DNA of 64,000 nt from Neorhizobium galegae (GTDB lineage: Bacteria; Pseudomonadota; Alphaproteobacteria; Rhizobiales; Rhizobiaceae): the NCBI RefSeq assembly GCF_017877135.1, contig NZ_JAGIPH010000001.1, forward strand, positions 434,001-498,000, given 5' to 3'. Positions 17,478-27,789 of the stretch are shown piece by piece. The position numbers were made by a program, and so were the translations under genes. The notes under the pieces were generated by a model that had not been told where the DNA came from, searched no databases, and saw nothing but the letters and a program-made list of their open reading frames with translations. Each line of letters begins with the position of its first letter. Positions within the stretch are counted from its first letter, which is position 1.

Positions 17478-18146
17478 GAACAACTCCTTTTATAGGAATT
17501 AATTCATACACCCTATGCACAGAGCGGGGATGAACGAAAGCCCTGCTCAGAAATTTCCCATTGTTTTTCGTGAACTATTTCGTCCGGCGCGTGAAAAGTA
17601 TGGGATTATTTTCCTCACCCTCGGAAGCCGCCTCCGCGATCGCTGCTCTTCTGCCTCTCGTCCGGATCAGTCGGCAGAGGGCCTGCTATGCGGCGGCAAT
17701 CGCGCATGGGCGCGGCCTTGCGCGACCCTCAGCCGTCGATCGAACGTGAGGCGCAACGGAGCGGGAACGGGCACTGCCCAAGGGATCGGCAGGTAGGACA
17801 AAGGGACTAGAGGGCTGGACGCGGCAGATGTATCAACCGTTCGATGCCGGCCGCTTCCACCGTTGCGGCAAGGGCGCTGGTGCGCAAAGACAATGAGGTA
17901 TAGAGCCGTCGTCAGGACAACGACCAGCGAGCGGAGCATGCTGACCTGCGGTGTACACGACGGTGTCGCCCGCCTTCACTGCTGGACCATCTTCGCCAAA
18001 AATCTCGCCGGCCAGGTTGCCTGGTCCGGGCGCGCAACGTGCGAAAAAGCTCGCATGCGACGGAAGGAAACCGTGTGCTGGCCTCAGAGCCAGCACCGGT
18101 GAATGTCAAAACAGCGCGGTTATTCGGCGCTGTTTACTGGCGCGAC
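17478..18146. other. Intergenic region, no confident gene
   Basis: About 670 bases. It carries the promoter of the DnaA-IV gene (the AT-rich stretch at about 17484-17580). A minus-strand frame at 17667-17939 starts with a hydrophobic signal-like stretch but continues as arginine/proline-rich sequence; a 2-frame shift within it reads ALAATVEAAGIERLIHLPRP before a stop. It could be a decayed gene; evidence is too thin for a call. Confidence 0.4.
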
Positions 18147-18575
18147 TTACTTGGCGCGCTTGCGGCGCTGGCCGAGGCCCATTTCCTTGGCAAGGCGCGA
18201 ACGGGCTTCGGCATAGGCCGGTGCCACCATCGGATAGTCGGACGGCAGGCCCCACTTTTCGCGATATTCTTCCGGCGTCATGTTGTAATGGGTCATCAGG
18301 TGGCGCTTCAGCGACTTGAACTTCTGGCCGTCTTCCAGGCAGATCAGGTAGTCGTCTTCGATCGACTTGCGGATCGGCACGGGCGGCTTCGGCTTTTCAA
18401 CGGTGGCGGGAACCGCAACCGGCGACGCCGTATTGTTCAATGCGCCATGAACATCCGAGATCAGGCCGGCAAGATCGCCGACCGGTACAACGTGATTGCT
18501 GACATAAGCAGCAACAATATCGGCGGTCAGTTCAACGAGAAGATCCGACGCCTTGCCTGCAATTGATTCTGTCAT
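18147..18575 (-). CDS. mucR: MucR/Ros family transcriptional regulator
   Basis: 142 residues. The C-terminal zinc-finger-like domain reads [20 protein letters not shown] followed by [20 protein letters not shown] and [16 protein letters not shown]. The family regulates exopolysaccharide, motility and cell-cycle genes in alphaproteobacteria and forms nucleoid-protein-like oligomers through its N-terminus. The finger lacks the second cysteine of Ros (CLED instead of CLEC), so an aspartate may coordinate zinc, as described for some family members. AGGAG precedes the ATG. Confidence 0.93.
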   Translation of the reverse strand: MTESIAGKASDLLVELTADIVAAYVSNHVVPVGDLAGLISDVHGALNNTASPVAVPATVEKPKPPVPIRKSIEDDYLICLEDGQKFKSLKRHLMTHYNMTPEEYREKWGLPSDYPMVAPAYAEARSRLAKEMGLGQRRKRAK

Positions 18576-18992
18576 GTGTTATCTCCTGTTCGTTCCACTG
18601 GAGTTGTATCACCTTGATACACAAACTCCGTAGAGCGACGTTGGAAAGGCCTGAACCGCATTCCGTTCTTCCCGCAGGAAGCGGGATCCACCCCTAGATC
18701 CCGACTGATACGGCCGTTCTTACCAACGTTTTCGGCAATATCGACCTTTTGAAGGCCTCGTCTTTGCTTCAGACCATCGCGCAGGATGCCATTTCCGCAG
18801 AGAGAGGCACGGCGAATGTCATCGATATTCGTGCTCTACTGACATGCGATTAACATTGTTTGCCGCAAAGTCCAAATACAATCTTCGAATATTTACTCTA
18901 TTGTGGAGATGAGCGGGCGTTCTCCACACTTACTGATTGATTATCGGACAGGAGCGGGAGGGAACAAGTAATTGTGTCAGGACCCCCGATAA
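18576..18992. other. mucR promoter/leader region and mrp 3' flank
   Basis: 417 bases without a gene. It contains the mucR leader hairpin (18600-18629), a TGTGGAGA/TCTCCACA dyad (18902-18928), a 10-bp dyad at 18938-18995, and a strongly AT-rich stretch (about 18850-18905) suited to the A/T-step binding known for MucR proteins, which repress their own genes. Confidence 0.55.
18600..18629 (-). promoter_or_regulatory. Hairpin in mucR leader or operator
   Basis: GGAGTT (18600-18605) pairs with AACTCC (18624-18629), and inside it GTATCA (18606-18611) pairs with TGATAC (18615-18620) around a 3-base loop, with a 3-base bulge. It lies 25-54 bases upstream of the mucR start. It may be an operator dyad for an autoregulator or an RNA hairpin of the 5' leader. 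Confidence 0.5.
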
Positions 18993-18995
18993 TCA
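18902..18995. repeat. Two inverted repeats behind the mrp operon
   Basis: TGTGGAGA (18902-18909) / TCTCCACA (18921-18928), and TGATTATCGG (18938-18947) / CCGATAATCA (18986-18995), the second overlapping the mrpG stop codon. On the minus strand they follow the end of mrpG and could form a terminator-like pair of hairpins, although no T-tract follows. Confidence 0.4.
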
Positions 18996-19331
18996 AGGGG
19001 AGCCATTCCTCAGTTCATCGATCACCGTCGAGGAATGCAGCGGATAGCCCACGTGATGGGCGGCGCGGGCGAGCAGATGGGCCGATATCGGGGCTGTCAG
19101 GATGAAGAAGACGAAGCCGGCCAAGGCTCTGACAAATATGGATATATCGCCTGAATGAACGCCAACGGCAATCAGCAACAGCCCCGAAGCGACGGTTCCC
19201 GCCTTGGAAGCGGCATGCATGCGCGAAAAGACGTCGGGCAGCCGCAAAAGCCCGATGGAGGCAACAAGCGCAAACAAACCGCCAGTAATAATCAAAACGA
19301 CTGTCAGAAAGGTAAAGAACCAGCTTATCAT
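18993..19331 (-). CDS. mrpG: Mrp/Pha antiporter subunit G
   Basis: 112 residues with three hydrophobic helices and the MnhG/PhaG core [22 protein letters not shown]. It is the smallest subunit at the 3' end of the seven-gene operon. The complex exchanges cytoplasmic Na+ or K+ for H+ at the inner membrane. It overlaps mrpF by 4 bases. The homologous Sinorhizobium system is called Pha and is linked to K+. Confidence 0.92.
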   Translation of the reverse strand: MISWFFTFLTVVLIITGGLFALVASIGLLRLPDVFSRMHAASKAGTVASGLLLIAVGVHSGDISIFVRALAGFVFFILTAPISAHLLARAAHHVGYPLHSSTVIDELRNGSP

Positions 19332-19702
19332 CTGTGATCCTGTATCGTTTTGACGCGATCCGGCGCCGGTGAACCGGCCGATCCGCCATCGAGCTGGCGG
19401 CCGTGCGCCTCTCCCTCCTCGTCGGCGGTGCGGCGCGACAGGATGAAGCGGGCAAAGGCGACCGTCGCCAGGAAGCCGACAAGGCCAAGGGCTATTGCAA
19501 CATCGATATAAAGCACGAAGCCGGTCTTGATGGCGATGAGCGCAATGAAGCCGATGGCGATCCCCACCAGCATGTCGAGCGCCACTACCCGGTCGGCGAG
19601 CGTCGGGCCGCGCACCACGCGCGCCACGGTAAAGAGGAAGGACAGCGCCAGCAGGCCGTTGGCGACAAAGATGGCGGCGGTGAGCAGAGCCTGTTCGGTC
19701 AT
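19328..19702 (-). CDS. mrpF: Mrp/Pha antiporter subunit F
   Basis: 124 residues. Three helices with the MnhF motif [21 protein letters not shown], which includes the conserved Asp. The hydrophilic C-terminal tail ([20 protein letters not shown]) is longer than in Bacillus MrpF. It overlaps mrpG at its 3' end and shares one base with mrpE at its 5' end, so expression is tightly coupled. Confidence 0.92.
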   Translation of the reverse strand: MTEQALLTAAIFVANGLLALSFLFTVARVVRGPTLADRVVALDMLVGIAIGFIALIAIKTGFVLYIDVAIALGLVGFLATVAFARFILSRRTADEEGEAHGRQLDGGSAGSPAPDRVKTIQDHR

Positions 19703-20175
19703 CAGCGGAAGGCCTCCATGATCTTGGCCTCGAAGCCGTCGCGAATGTCGCGCCTGGTGCCCTCGACATCGGAGCAGTCGAGCGCGTGCACATAGAGGAA
19801 GCGGCGATCGGACGAGACATCGACCGACAGCGTGCCGGGCGTCAGCGTGATGAGATTGGCAAGAAGCGTAATCTCGAAATCGCGGTCCACCGTCAGCGGA
19901 TAGGCAAAGATGCCGGGCTTCACGTCAAGCTTTGGCCGCGTGACGAGGACGGCGACCTTCCAGGCCGACAGCGCCAGTTCCTTGAGGAAGAGAATGAGCA
20001 AAGAGACGATGCGCCGGATGCGCTTCAGATAGCTGACACCCTGTGCCTGCTCGCGGATGAGGCCGATGGACAGCGCGGCGATGAGGAAGCCGAAGGCGAA
20101 ATTGAGCAGCGTCGCGCTGCCGCTCACCGCCACCCAGACCACAGCAAAGACAACATTCATGGTAAAGGCGGTCAT
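19702..20175 (-). CDS. mrpE: Mrp/Pha antiporter subunit E
   Basis: 157 residues: two or three N-terminal membrane helices ([24 protein letters not shown]), then a cytoplasmic domain with [13 protein letters not shown] and [18 protein letters not shown], the MnhE signature. It overlaps mrpD by 4 bases. MrpE is an accessory subunit needed for assembly or full activity of the antiporter. Confidence 0.92.
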   Translation of the reverse strand: MTAFTMNVVFAVVWVAVSGSATLLNFAFGFLIAALSIGLIREQAQGVSYLKRIRRIVSLLILFLKELALSAWKVAVLVTRPKLDVKPGIFAYPLTVDRDFEITLLANLITLTPGTLSVDVSSDRRFLYVHALDCSDVEGTRRDIRDGFEAKIMEAFR

Positions 20176-21764
20176 GGGCGCCCTCCTGCGGGAAAGACCG
20201 AGCCGATATAGGCGGCCGGTTCCATGAGCCCGATCGCCGCCGTCTGCGACAAGGACATCGGCGCTTCGGGAAACAGGCCGAACAGGGTGATGATCACGGT
20301 GAGGCCGACAAGCGGCCCGAAGGAGAGCCAGCCGGCGCTGCCGCCCGGGCGATCCGGCCCGGCCGCCGCCGCCGGCATTTTCCCCTCAGCCTGCGCCGGG
20401 GCCGGTCGCCAGTAGGCGATGAGAAACACGCGCCCCAGCGCGACCGTCGACAGGAAGCCGGACACGAGAATGCCGGCCGCCAGCCACCAGGCGCCGATAT
20501 CGATGGAGGCCTTCACCAGCATGATCTTCGGCCAGAGCCCGGAAAACGGCGGCAGACCGGCAACCGCCAGCATCAGCGCCAGCGAGACGAAGGCAAAGCC
20601 CGGCGCACGCTGATAAAGCCCGCCGAGAGACGAGAGGGTGAACTGGCCGGAGAGCGCCGCGGCGCGGCCGACGGCCAGATAAAGCGCCGTCATGGCGAGG
20701 ATCGAATGCAGCGCATAGAGCACGGCACCGGCCAGCCCGGACACGGTGCCCGTCGCAATGCCGGCCAGCATGTTGCCGATGCCCAGAATGACGGCATAGC
20801 CGGCGAGCCGGCGCAGATCGTTCTGCGCCAGCATGCCAAGGCTTGCCAGCACCATGGTCAGAAACGCCACCACGCCGATGACGAAGCTCCAGGCCTCATG
20901 CTGCACCGGAAACAGCATGATCATCACCCGCATCAGCGCGTAGATGCCGACCTTGGTCAAAAGTCCGCCGAACAGCGCAGAGACGGTGAGGCGCGGCGTG
21001 TGATAAGAGGCCGGCAGCCAGAAATTGACCGGAAAGGCGGCCGCCTTCATGGCAAAGGCCAGAAGAAACAGCCCGGCAAGCGTCATCAGCGGCGCGCCGG
21101 AAACCTCCCGCGCCCGCACGGCAAGGTCTGCCATGTTGAGCGTGCCGAAGATCGCATAGGTATAGCCGACGGCAATCAGGAAGAAGGTCGTGCCAAGCAG
21201 GTTGAGCAGGGCATATTTCAGCGCCCCATCGATCTGTTCGCGCTCGGATCCCAGGATCAGGAGGCCGAAGGAGGAGATCAGCAGAACCTCGAACCAGACA
21301 TAGAGGTTGAACAGATCGCCCGTCAGGAAGGCGCCGGAGACACCCGCCATCAACAGCATCAGGAAGGGAAAGAAGCCGTAGCGACGTCCCGTCTCGCTGA
21401 TGTCGGAGAGGGCGGCGATGCCGGCGGCAAGGGCGGCCATGGCCGAAACGAGCGCCAGCAGCGCCCCGAACACATCCACGGTAAAGGCGATGCCGAAGGG
21501 CGGCAGCCAGCGGCCCATCACCATGGTGATCGGTCCCTCCACCGCGACCTTCCACAACAGAAGCGCATCCAGCACCACCAGCGCCGCAAGGCCCGGCACG
21601 GCCACCAGCCCGTGCAGGCGGGTGGCGTGGCGCATCATCATCAGCACGGCGCCGAGCGTGATCATCAGCACCGGCGGCAGAATGACCAGCCAGTTGCCGA
21701 GCGGCGGCGGCGTCAGGATGAAGGCGAGAGACAGATCGACGGGCGTCGAAGGCGTGGCAGCCAT
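20172..21764 (-). CDS. mrpD: Mrp/Pha antiporter subunit D
   Basis: 530 residues with about 14 helices. It is homologous to the NuoM/NuoN proton-pumping subunits of complex I: LYVWFEVLLISSFGLLILGS and AAAFPVNFWLPASYHTPR carry the conserved glutamate and the lysine-containing helix used for H+ movement. Together with MrpA it forms the ion path of the antiporter. An alanine- and proline-rich loop at about residue 460 is hydrophilic. Confidence 0.93.
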   Translation of the reverse strand: MAATPSTPVDLSLAFILTPPPLGNWLVILPPVLMITLGAVLMMMRHATRLHGLVAVPGLAALVVLDALLLWKVAVEGPITMVMGRWLPPFGIAFTVDVFGALLALVSAMAALAAGIAALSDISETGRRYGFFPFLMLLMAGVSGAFLTGDLFNLYVWFEVLLISSFGLLILGSEREQIDGALKYALLNLLGTTFFLIAVGYTYAIFGTLNMADLAVRAREVSGAPLMTLAGLFLLAFAMKAAAFPVNFWLPASYHTPRLTVSALFGGLLTKVGIYALMRVMIMLFPVQHEAWSFVIGVVAFLTMVLASLGMLAQNDLRRLAGYAVILGIGNMLAGIATGTVSGLAGAVLYALHSILAMTALYLAVGRAAALSGQFTLSSLGGLYQRAPGFAFVSLALMLAVAGLPPFSGLWPKIMLVKASIDIGAWWLAAGILVSGFLSTVALGRVFLIAYWRPAPAQAEGKMPAAAAGPDRPGGSAGWLSFGPLVGLTVIITLFGLFPEAPMSLSQTAAIGLMEPAAYIGSVFPAGGRP

Positions 21765-21782
21765 GGGTGTGTGAAAACCTCC

Positions 21783-22163
21783 TCAGTAGCCGATGGGCGG
21801 CATGGGTTCATCCTTCGGCTCGGCCAGCCGCATCTCGTCAGTGTTGTCGGTGCCAAGCTCCTGATAGGCGCGGTAGGTCAGCACCAGCAGGAAGGCAAAG
21901 AAGGAAAACGAGATGACGATGGCCGTGAGGATGAGCGCCTGCGGCAGCGGATTGGCGGCACCGGCCGGCAGCGTCTCCATGCCCGCCCCGATGATCGGCG
22001 GCACTTCACGCGTCAGCCGCCCGCCGGTAAACAGGAGAAGGTTGACGGCATTGCCGAGAATGGCGATGCCGAGCAGCATGCGCACCGAATGTTTGGACAA
22101 CATCAGATAGATGGCGGCGGAAAAGAAGGTGCCGACCAGGATGGCGAGCGGAAACTCCATCAA
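21783..22163 (-). CDS. mrpC: Mrp/Pha antiporter subunit C
   Basis: 126 residues, three helices, homologous to Nuo[21 protein letters not shown], then [18 protein letters not shown] with the following acidic tail. It overlaps mrpB by 4 bases and is separated from mrpD by 18. It belongs to the same antiporter complex. Confidence 0.92.
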   Translation of the reverse strand: MMEFPLAILVGTFFSAAIYLMLSKHSVRMLLGIAILGNAVNLLLFTGGRLTREVPPIIGAGMETLPAGAANPLPQALILTAIVISFSFFAFLLVLTYRAYQELGTDNTDEMRLAEPKDEPMPPIGY

Positions 22164-22579
22164 TCGCTCTCCTTTTCTTCAAGCGCCAGCGCAATCGAGG
22201 TGATCGCCCCGACCACGACGAGATAAACCCCAATATCGAAGGACATGACGCTCGACAGCGCGATCTCGACTCCGAACAGATGCGGCGTGATCCAAAGGCC
22301 CGTCATGAAGGGCACGCCGGCAAGGATCGACAGCAGACCCGACAGTGTGGAGACGAAAAGCCCGAAGCCGGCAACCGCCATCGGATGAAACCAGAGGGCC
22401 CGGCGCACGGCCGCAACGCCATAGGCAATCCCGTAGATGGCAAAGGCAGAGGCGGCGATCAGCCCGCCGATAAAGCCGCCGCCCGGCTCGTTATGGCCGC
22501 GCAACAGCACGAAGACGGAAAAGACCAGCATCAGGGCGGTGAGAAATGGCGCGATGGTGCGAAAGATCAGCGTGTTCAT
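22160..22579 (-). CDS. mrpB: Mrp/Pha antiporter subunit B
   Basis: 139 residues, four helices. The MnhB motif [20 protein letters not shown] is intact. Here it is a separate gene overlapping mrpA by one base; in Sinorhizobium meliloti the corresponding A and B parts are fused as PhaAB (from memory). Confidence 0.92.
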   Translation of the reverse strand: MNTLIFRTIAPFLTALMLVFSVFVLLRGHNEPGGGFIGGLIAASAFAIYGIAYGVAAVRRALWFHPMAVAGFGLFVSTLSGLLSILAGVPFMTGLWITPHLFGVEIALSSVMSFDIGVYLVVVGAITSIALALEEKESD

Positions 22580-24957
22580 CAGCGTCCTCCCGTCTGCCCG
22601 GCCGGCTCCGGCCTATGGTCCGGTTCATGGGCATCCGGATCGTTGTCGGCCGGCTTCTGGGCACCGACGCGCACACGGATGAGCGCCAGGATGGCAAGTC
22701 CCGTCACCATCACCACGGCGATCTCGCCCAGCGTATCCGTGCCACGAAAATCGACGATGATGACGTTGACCACATTGGCGCCGTGGGCGATCACCTTCGA
22801 ATAGGTGTTGAAGAAATCGGTGAGCGCTGTGTTGAAGACCCCTTCGACGGACTTCATCAGGAGAAGCATGAAGCCCAGCCCGCAGGCAATGGCGATCGCT
22901 GCATCCCATAGCATCTGGCCGATCGGCCGGTGGTCCGACGGCATCAGGCGAAGCCGCGTCATGGCAAGTGCCAAGATGACCACCGACAGCGTCTCCACCA
23001 TGAACTGCGTGAACGACAGGTCCGGCGCGCCAAACAGCAGGAAGAGGACGGCAACCGCAAAGCCCTGGATGCCGAGCGAGACGATGGCCGTCAGCCGGTT
23101 GCTGGCGCGCAGCACCGCGACAAGCCCGATCAGCGCAATCGCCAGGAAAGCCCATTCCTGCACCATCATGTCGCCCGGCCAGGAGGGCATGGCCGGCAGT
23201 TCGCCATAAAGCACCGGTGGCACGAGAAGGGTGAGCGCCAGAAGCAGGAAGGTCGCCGTCACATAGATCTCGAGGCGTCCGGGCTGGACAAAGCGCGTCA
23301 CCTTGACCGAAACCTTCACCAGGCCCGCGATGGCCGCATCGAAACCACGGTCCGGCCCCGGCCCCAGCGCATCGATGAAACGCACCATCAGGGCGCGGAC
23401 GCGGGCAAGCTGCAGATAGACGACAAGGCCGAAGGCAACCGTCACCAGCGACAGCGCAAGGGCTGCCCCCCAATGCGGAATGGTCGAGATCGTCACCTCG
23501 ACCGGCACGCCCTTGACGGCGCTTGCCATGGGCGAGGAGACGAAGCGGTGCGCAAAGCTTGAAAAGACGCCCGCCAGCAGGCCGAGGGCGGACAGCACCA
23601 GCGGCCCGATCCAGAGGAGCGCAGGCCCCTCATGGGCGTGCTTCGGGGTTTCGAGCTTCTGGCCGACGAAGGGTTTCAGGCCGACGGCAAAGGCGAGCGC
23701 AAACATCAGCCCGTTGCCGATGACGGCAACCGTGGTGAAGAGGATGGAGCGCAGGTCGCCGGCATAGAGCGCATGATAGATTTCTTCCTTGGCGAGAAAG
23801 CCGAAGAACAGCGGCAGGCCACCCATCGACAGCGCTGCCAGAAGGGCCGCCACGAAAGTGATCGGCATGGCCTTCGCAAGTCCCGACAATCTGGTCGCGT
23901 CGCGCGTGCCGGTCTCGTGGTCGATGAGGCCCGCCACCATGAACAGCGCACCCTTGAAGAGAGAATGCGCCACCAGATAGAGCACGGCGGCTGCAATGGC
24001 ATGTTCGGAATCAAAGCCGGTCAGCATCACCAGAAGCCCGAGCGAAGCCATGGTCGTATAGGCGAGCATCAGTTTCAGGTCGGTCTGGCGAAGCCCGAGA
24101 AACGTGCCGACGATCAGCGTCACGCCGCCGAAGAAGGGCAGAAGGATCTCCCAGGCGGGCGTGCCGCCCAGCGTCGGGTTGAGCCGCATCAGGAGATAGA
24201 CGCCGGCCTTCACCATGGTCGCCGAATGCAGATAGGCAGACACGGGCGTCGGCGCTTCCATGGCGTTCGGCAGCCAGAAATGGAAGGGAAACTGCGCCGA
24301 CTTGGTAAAACAGCCTCCGAGCACGAGCAGAAGGGCTGCCAGATAGAACGGGCTCTGGCTGACCACATCGCCCTGGTGGACGATGAGCGACAGCTGCGTG
24401 ACGCCGGTGATGTTCCACAGGAAGATGAGGCCGGCGAGCAGGCAAAGCCCGCCGCCGCCGGTCACCACCAACGCCTGAAGCGCCGAACGGCGCGCCGCTT
24501 CGCGCGTGTGATCAAAGCCGATCAGCAGGAAGGAGGTGATCGAGGTCAGTTCCCAGTAGACGAAGAGCATCAGGAAACTGTCGGAGACGACCACGCCCAG
24601 CATGGCGCCCATGAAGAGCAGGATAAAGGCGAAGAACCGGCCCTGCTGCGGATGACCCTTCAGGTAACCGCCGGAATAGAGCACGATCAGCGTGCCGATG
24701 CCGGTGATGAGCAGCGCAAAGGTGAGCGACAGGCCGTCGATGAACCAGGAAAACGACAGGTTGAAGCTCGGAACCCAGGCATAGCCGCCCGTCACCACCT
24801 CGCCTGCGGCAATTTCGGGAAGGTATCCGGTGAAATAGGCGAAGGAGACGGCCGGCGCCAGCGCCAGAACCCAGGCGGCATTGGCGCCGAGCGCGCGCGT
24901 CAGAAAAGGAGCAGCCAGCGCCGCGACGAATGGCAGAAACAGACAGACCATGGTCAT
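22579..24957 (-). CDS. mrpA: Mrp/Pha antiporter subunit A
   Basis: 792 residues with about 20 helices. The NuoL-like core (about 60-470) contains [40 protein letters not shown] and the transport histidine/lysine helices. A C-terminal MbhD/MbhE-like part (about 610-765) includes [20 protein letters not shown] and a [16 protein letters not shown] segment. It is the first gene of the operon. GGAGG lies about 13 bases upstream of the ATG, and a start two codons later is possible. The promoter must lie in the 207-base gap shared with msrB. Confidence 0.93.
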   Translation of the reverse strand: MTMVCLFLPFVAALAAPFLTRALGANAAWVLALAPAVSFAYFTGYLPEIAAGEVVTGGYAWVPSFNLSFSWFIDGLSLTFALLITGIGTLIVLYSGGYLKGHPQQGRFFAFILLFMGAMLGVVVSDSFLMLFVYWELTSITSFLLIGFDHTREAARRSALQALVVTGGGGLCLLAGLIFLWNITGVTQLSLIVHQGDVVSQSPFYLAALLLVLGGCFTKSAQFPFHFWLPNAMEAPTPVSAYLHSATMVKAGVYLLMRLNPTLGGTPAWEILLPFFGGVTLIVGTFLGLRQTDLKLMLAYTTMASLGLLVMLTGFDSEHAIAAAVLYLVAHSLFKGALFMVAGLIDHETGTRDATRLSGLAKAMPITFVAALLAALSMGGLPLFFGFLAKEEIYHALYAGDLRSILFTTVAVIGNGLMFALAFAVGLKPFVGQKLETPKHAHEGPALLWIGPLVLSALGLLAGVFSSFAHRFVSSPMASAVKGVPVEVTISTIPHWGAALALSLVTVAFGLVVYLQLARVRALMVRFIDALGPGPDRGFDAAIAGLVKVSVKVTRFVQPGRLEIYVTATFLLLALTLLVPPVLYGELPAMPSWPGDMMVQEWAFLAIALIGLVAVLRASNRLTAIVSLGIQGFAVAVLFLLFGAPDLSFTQFMVETLSVVILALAMTRLRLMPSDHRPIGQMLWDAAIAIACGLGFMLLLMKSVEGVFNTALTDFFNTYSKVIAHGANVVNVIIVDFRGTDTLGEIAVVMVTGLAILALIRVRVGAQKPADNDPDAHEPDHRPEPAGQTGGR

Positions 24958-25164
24958 TGCGGCGATATCGGCCTCCTGTCGGCACGCGGCATCATGCTTT
25001 CAATCTCCGCAACCGGGCAGCGAGAGGCAACCGGACCGAGACAGCGTGACCCTACTTAAGCCAAGGGTTTGCCAGCCTCAACGCTTGTTCGATGAAAAAC
25101 GACGGAAACACCACCTTTTTGATCGATCCGTGAACGCCTATATCAAGACAAACAGGAGTGACCG

Positions 25165-25572
25165 ATGACAGACATCAACACAACCAAGGTTGAAAAGAGC
25201 GATGCGGAGTGGCGCGAACAGTTGACGCCCGAGCAATACCGCATCCTGCGTCAACAGGGCACGGAGCGAGCCTTTACGGGTCCTTACTGGAACAGCAAGG
25301 ACAAGGGTCTTTACCGCTGCGCCGGCTGCGACGCGCCGCTGTTCATTTCCGATACCAAGTTCGATTCCGGCTGCGGCTGGCCAAGCTATTTTGCGCCGGT
25401 GACACCCGATGCGGTGGTGGAACTGAAGGACATGAGCCACGGCATGGTGCGCACCGAAATCCGCTGCGCCACCTGCGACGGCCATCTCGGCCACGTCTTC
25501 CCGGACGGCCCCAAACCGACCGGCCTGCGCTACTGCATAAACGGCCATTCGATGGTGTTCGAGCCGGTGTAA
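25165..25572 (+). CDS. msrB: Peptide-methionine (R)-S-oxide reductase
   Basis: 135 residues. Two zinc-binding CxxC pairs (CAGC and CATC), the substrate loop [22 protein letters not shown], and the catalytic cysteine in [10 protein letters not shown] are all present. MsrB repairs the R-epimer of methionine sulfoxide in proteins. A clean AGGAG sits before the ATG. The gene is divergent from the mrp operon. Confidence 0.96.
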   Translation: MTDINTTKVEKSDAEWREQLTPEQYRILRQQGTERAFTGPYWNSKDKGLYRCAGCDAPLFISDTKFDSGCGWPSYFAPVTPDAVVELKDMSHGMVRTEIRCATCDGHLGHVFPDGPKPTGLRYCINGHSMVFEPV

Positions 25573-25581
25573 GGTAGCGGC

Positions 25582-25884
25582 TCACTCGCCTTCGCCAAAC
25601 AGCATGCGGTCAATGTCACGGGCCGCATGCAGCACATGGATGATCTCGATGCGATCGGCCAGCACCCGATAGAAGATCAGGTAATTGCCGTGCGGCACGC
25701 GGCGAATGCCGCTTGCCGAATAGCGCCTGACTTCGGCAAAGCGAAAAGGCATTGTGGCGAGGCTTTCCGCCAGATCGATCAGTTCTTCGACGAAGCTCGT
25801 CGCACGGCCCGGATTTTCGTGAGCAATCGCCTGCCAGATTGTCTCCAGATCGTCTCTGGCACGATCTGAAAAGACGACCGTCAT
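25582..25884 (-). CDS. RelE/ParE family toxin (pair 1)
   Basis: 100 residues with the ParE/RelE fold pattern: FSDRARDDLETIWQAIAHEN, then VRRYSASGIRRVPHGNYLIFYRVLADRIEIIHVLHAARD. ParE toxins block gyrase and RelE toxins cleave mRNA; which one applies cannot be read from sequence alone. It overlaps the antitoxin gene by 4 bases. It ends 10 bases from the msrB stop on the opposite strand. Confidence 0.85.
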   Translation of the reverse strand: MTVVFSDRARDDLETIWQAIAHENPGRATSFVEELIDLAESLATMPFRFAEVRRYSASGIRRVPHGNYLIFYRVLADRIEIIHVLHAARDIDRMLFGEGE

Positions 25885-26144
25885 CGGGTTGTCCGGGTGA
25901 CCGCGCCTTGCCGTTTCGCGCGAAAATGGGCCCGCATATCCGCAGACGCGGTGACGCGTCCGGCTTCTGCGTCGGAAATCCCCTCCGCGATGGCAGCATC
26001 AAGCTCTGAAAGACGTTTCTCCTGCATCTCCAGCAACCGGACGCCCTCCTGAAGCGCTTCGTCGCGCGAGCGAAACCGCCCTTCCCTGACGAGGGAGGCT
26101 ACAAAGTCTTCCAGCGGTGGACCAAGGTCTGCCTTGATGCTCAT
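25881..26144 (-). CDS. ParD family antitoxin (pair 1)
   Basis: 87 residues. The ParD/CopG-like N-terminal part (LGPPLEDFVASLVREGRFRSRDEALQEGVRLLEMQE) forms a ribbon-helix-helix, and the C-terminal part (LDAAIAEGISDAEAGRVTASADM) wraps the toxin. The ATG at 26144 has GAGGAG 6 bases upstream. Antitoxin first and toxin overlapping is the standard ParDE order. Confidence 0.88.
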   Translation of the reverse strand: MSIKADLGPPLEDFVASLVREGRFRSRDEALQEGVRLLEMQEKRLSELDAAIAEGISDAEAGRVTASADMRAHFRAKRQGAVTRTTR

Positions 26145-26189
26145 CTTAAGCTCCTCAGAGCGCCTGGCGTCGTTTTTGACGCGCAAAGG

Positions 26190-26250
26190 TCGGTCCGATA
26201 TTCGCACTCACGCGTCGTGTTTTCGAAAATCGATTGGATTTTCGGACCGA
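26190..26250. promoter_or_regulatory. Nested inverted repeats upstream of parD1
   Basis: CGAAAATC (26224-26231) and GATTTTCG (26237-26244) form a perfect 8-bp dyad with a 5-base centre. An outer pair, TCGGTCCGA near 26190-26198 and TCGGACCGA near 26242-26250, embraces it. Position 45-105 bases before the antitoxin start suits an autoregulatory operator/promoter region. Confidence 0.4.
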
Positions 26251-26353
26251 TCCGCTGGGAGCAAGCGTAACACCAAAGGCGATGCCGTCAAAGCGCTCGT
26301 GCACCGCGCTGTTCACGCCGTCAATGAAACTACGGGACGCCTTGTCCCCCTGA

Positions 26354-26857
26354 TCAGCCCAGCCGCTTCTCCATGCAGGTCAGATCGAGCCAGCGGCCGA
26401 ACTTGGTGCCCACTTCGAAAAACGTGCCACTGGTGCGAAAGCCGAGGCTTTCGTGGAGCCTGATGGAGGCGTGGTTTTCCGCCTCGATGCAGGCCACCAT
26501 CACATGGATTTGCCGCTCCGTGGCGCGCACGATCAGCGCCTGCATCAGCTGCCGGCCAAGGCCGAGGCCCCGGTGATCCTTCTCGACATAGATGGAATGC
26601 TCCACCGTATGGCGAAAGCCTTCGAAGGCCCGCCAGTCGCCATAGGAGGCGTAACCGCCAATCACCCCGTCCACCTCGGCCACCAGAACCGGAAAGCCGC
26701 GCGCCATGCGCGCCGCATACCAGTCGCGCCGGTTGTCCAGATCGACAAGCGTGTCGTTCCAGATCGCCGTCGTGTTAGCGACCGCATCATTGTAGATGTC
26801 GCGGATCGCGTCGAGATCTGCCGGGGTCGCGTCGCGGATGAGAAGGTCGGCCGCCAT
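26354..26857 (-). CDS. GNAT acetyltransferase, phosphinothricin N-acetyltransferase-like
   Basis: 167 residues: LLIRDATPADLDAIRDIYND, TAIWNDTLVDLDNRRDWYAA, then the acetyl-CoA loop YVEKDHRGLGLGRQLMQALI and LHESLGFRTSGTFFEVGTKF. This combination is characteristic of the Pat/Bar/YncA-like branch, which acetylates phosphinothricin or methionine derivatives. Substrate inferred only. The ATG at 26857 fits the family start. Confidence 0.85.
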   Translation of the reverse strand: MAADLLIRDATPADLDAIRDIYNDAVANTTAIWNDTLVDLDNRRDWYAARMARGFPVLVAEVDGVIGGYASYGDWRAFEGFRHTVEHSIYVEKDHRGLGLGRQLMQALIVRATERQIHVMVACIEAENHASIRLHESLGFRTSGTFFEVGTKFGRWLDLTCMEKRLG

Positions 26858-26942
26858 GGGATGTCCACTATCATTTACGGATCGTCTCCCATAGCAGACG
26901 ATCCGCCCGCGCGTCCAGCGGCGTGCGGCAGAACCGCTCCGG

Positions 26943-27611
26943 TCAGATGGTCGGAGACGGCAGGCTGAAGCAGGTGATGACGGCCGAATAATGCACGGCG
27001 GCGGCGGCGATGACGAAGGCATGCCAGATGGCGTTCTGGAAGCGCAGCCGTTCCCACACGTGGAAAATCACGCCGAGCGAATAGATGATGCCGCCCGCCA
27101 CGATCAGCCACAGCGTGATCGACGGCAGCAGTTCCGACAAGGGGGAGATCACCACCACGCCGCTCCAGCCCATGCCGAGATAGAGCAGGATCGTCAGCCG
27201 GTCGAAGCGGCCGGGAAAGACGCATTTGAGCGTGATGCCGAACAGCGCCACCGCCCAGACGAAGATCAGCATGAAGAAGACCAGCGGATCGGACGAACCG
27301 CGTTCCAGGAACGGCGTATAGGTGGCGGCGATCAGCACGAAAATCGCCGAATGATCGAAGCGTCGCAGCAGCCATTTGGTGCGCGAATGCGGCCAGATAT
27401 TGTAGGTAAACGACACGGAGAGACACAGGACGAGGCCGATGCCATAGGTCCAGGCGGCAAACAACTCGCCATGGCTCGACCAGACGGTGGCATAGAAAAT
27501 CAGTGCCGTTGCGCCGATCAACGCCAGCACGATGCCGATGCCGTGGACAACGCCATCGGCAACGATCTCGTGAAAATCATAGGTCCGTCCGAATCGCAAC
27601 AGGTCGCTCAT
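26943..27611 (-). CDS. Hemolysin III family (PAQR-like) membrane protein
   Basis: 222 residues with seven hydrophobic helices. The PAQR/HlyIII metal-site residues are seen in ADGVVHGIGIVLALIG, FDHSAIFVLIAATYTPF, and HVWERLRFQNAIWHAFVIAAAAVHY (Ser/Asp and three histidines). Family members are putative membrane hydrolases; haemolytic activity is not expected from the name alone. It is upstream of the acetyltransferase on the same strand with an 85-base gap. Confidence 0.88.
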   Translation of the reverse strand: MSDLLRFGRTYDFHEIVADGVVHGIGIVLALIGATALIFYATVWSSHGELFAAWTYGIGLVLCLSVSFTYNIWPHSRTKWLLRRFDHSAIFVLIAATYTPFLERGSSDPLVFFMLIFVWAVALFGITLKCVFPGRFDRLTILLYLGMGWSGVVVISPLSELLPSITLWLIVAGGIIYSLGVIFHVWERLRFQNAIWHAFVIAAAAVHYSAVITCFSLPSPTI

Positions 27612-27789
27612 GAATGCCGGGTCTCCTTGCCCCCACCATGAAGGTCGGGGGCCAAAGACGCAACCGGCGCGGCGCGACCGGCGCCATCACATTCGGTAAT
27701 CAGCGTTTACGACACTTCAACAGGCCGTGAGGTGTCGTTCAGGCTGTCTTCATATTACCGTCACGAAGGCTGGCGGGCATGTCTGCCGT

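Noticed and set aside
17667..17939. Minus-strand frame with signal-like N-terminus
   Set aside because: The rest is Arg/Pro-rich without coding character; a decayed gene at best.
20706..22226. Long plus-strand frame opposite mrpD
   Set aside because: Shadow of the mrp genes; His/Gln/Arg-rich translation typical of antisense to hydrophobic proteins.
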